Assembly (NCBI GenBank): GCA_003660555.1
Contig: QMUK01000019.1
Coordinates: forward strand, 1-16,427
DNA length: 16,427 nt
From: Thermococci archaeon
GTDB lineage: Archaea > Hadarchaeota > B88-G9
Direction of reading: 5' to 3'
The position numbers and the translations under genes are program-made. Below the pieces are notes generated by a model. That model was not told the DNA's origin. It made no database searches and was given only the letters and a program-made list of their open reading frames with translations. This document shows positions 16,135 to 16,427 of the stretch, piece by piece (position 1 is the stretch's first letter; the number at the start of each line of letters is the position of its first letter).

Positions 16135-16427
16135 TTGCTAGAGAACCCATTTGGAGAGCTTAAAAAGAGGGTTCGAGAAAGAGCCATAGAGACTTTTTCG
16201 GAAATTGGAATAGAAATAGAAGACATAGAAGTAAAGGAAACTGAGAGGGAATTCGGAGACCTGACCATTACCAAGTGTTTCGAATTGGCTAAGAATCTTA
16301 GGAGGAGTCCTAGAGAAATAGCATTGGAGTTCGCCTCTTCTTTTAAAGGAGACGATTTAATAGAGAGAGTGGAGGTTGCAGGACCTGGATACTTGAACTT
16401 CTGGGGAAGTCCTCTTTACTTAAGAGA
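16135..16427 (+). CDS. argS: Arginyl-tRNA synthetase, N-terminal part (cut by window edge)
   Basis: ArgS charges tRNA-Arg with arginine. Only about 97 codons are visible and the frame runs off the end. They match the ArgRS-specific N-terminal additional domain that recognises the tRNA D-loop: 'EREFGDLTITKCFELAKNLR', then 'SPREIALEFASSF', and 'VEVAGPGYLNFWGSPLYL'. The pattern 'GDxxx...LAK...xPxxIA...VxxAGPGxxNF' is diagnostic of ArgRS. The HIGH and KMSK signatures lie outside the window. The start is TTG, preceded by GGGTGATT that overlaps the aRF1 stop, so translation is likely coupled to aRF1. Confidence 0.88.
   Translation, partial: MLENPFGELKKRVRERAIETFSEIGIEIEDIEVKETEREFGDLTITKCFELAKNLRRSPREIALEFASSFKGDDLIERVEVAGPGYLNFWGSPLYLR

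Overview
The window looks like chromosomal DNA from a euryarchaeote-type, probably thermophilic archaeon. The supporting genes are an archaeal 20S proteasome beta subunit, the PAN ATPase, aCPSF1, archaeal release factor aRF1, SepF, MBF1 and a two-subunit 2-oxoacid:ferredoxin oxidoreductase. TATA-like boxes, GGAGGTG/GGTGAT ribosome-binding sites, heavy AGA/AGG arginine use and many TTG starts point the same way. I cannot place the order or class. Gene packing is dense: no gene-free stretch exceeds 300 bases, and the longest (7925-8145) is about 220. I see no tRNA, rRNA, insertion sequence, CRISPR array or att site.

Layout. 1-1645, minus strand: an operon of an HD-domain phosphohydrolase, two tandem Roadblock/LC7-like proteins and a DUF2226-like protein cut by the window edge. 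1724-2128, plus: sepF, divergent from the HD gene. 2137-4711, minus: psmB followed one base later by aCPSF1, with a clear TATA box. 4839-7924, minus: a small Cys-rich protein followed by the fused gamma-alpha and the beta subunits of a Sulfolobus-type 2-oxoacid:ferredoxin oxidoreductase. 8146-8931, plus: a lone membrane-anchored exported protein with its own promoter. 8944-13528, minus: MBF1, a DUF2209-like protein, HflX and a zinc-bearing Ski2-like helicase, overlapping or nearly touching. 13628-16427, plus: PAN, aRF1 and argS (partial), divergent from MBF1 over a 99-base promoter region.

How the genes fit together. Most of the window serves information processing and quality control: proteolysis (PsmB, PAN), 3'-end formation and RNA decay (aCPSF1), translation termination (aRF1), tRNA charging (ArgS), ribosome splitting (HflX), a possible stalled-ribosome factor (MBF1) and an RNA/DNA helicase. 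The best candidate for something undescribed is the MBF1-DUF2209-HflX-helicase operon back to back with PAN-aRF1, which could be an archaeal ribosome-rescue or collision-response module. A second is the short leader of aRF1, which holds two overlapping mini-ORFs ending in UGA plus a third that runs through the aRF1 start. Both are inferences from order and family knowledge, not demonstrated functions.
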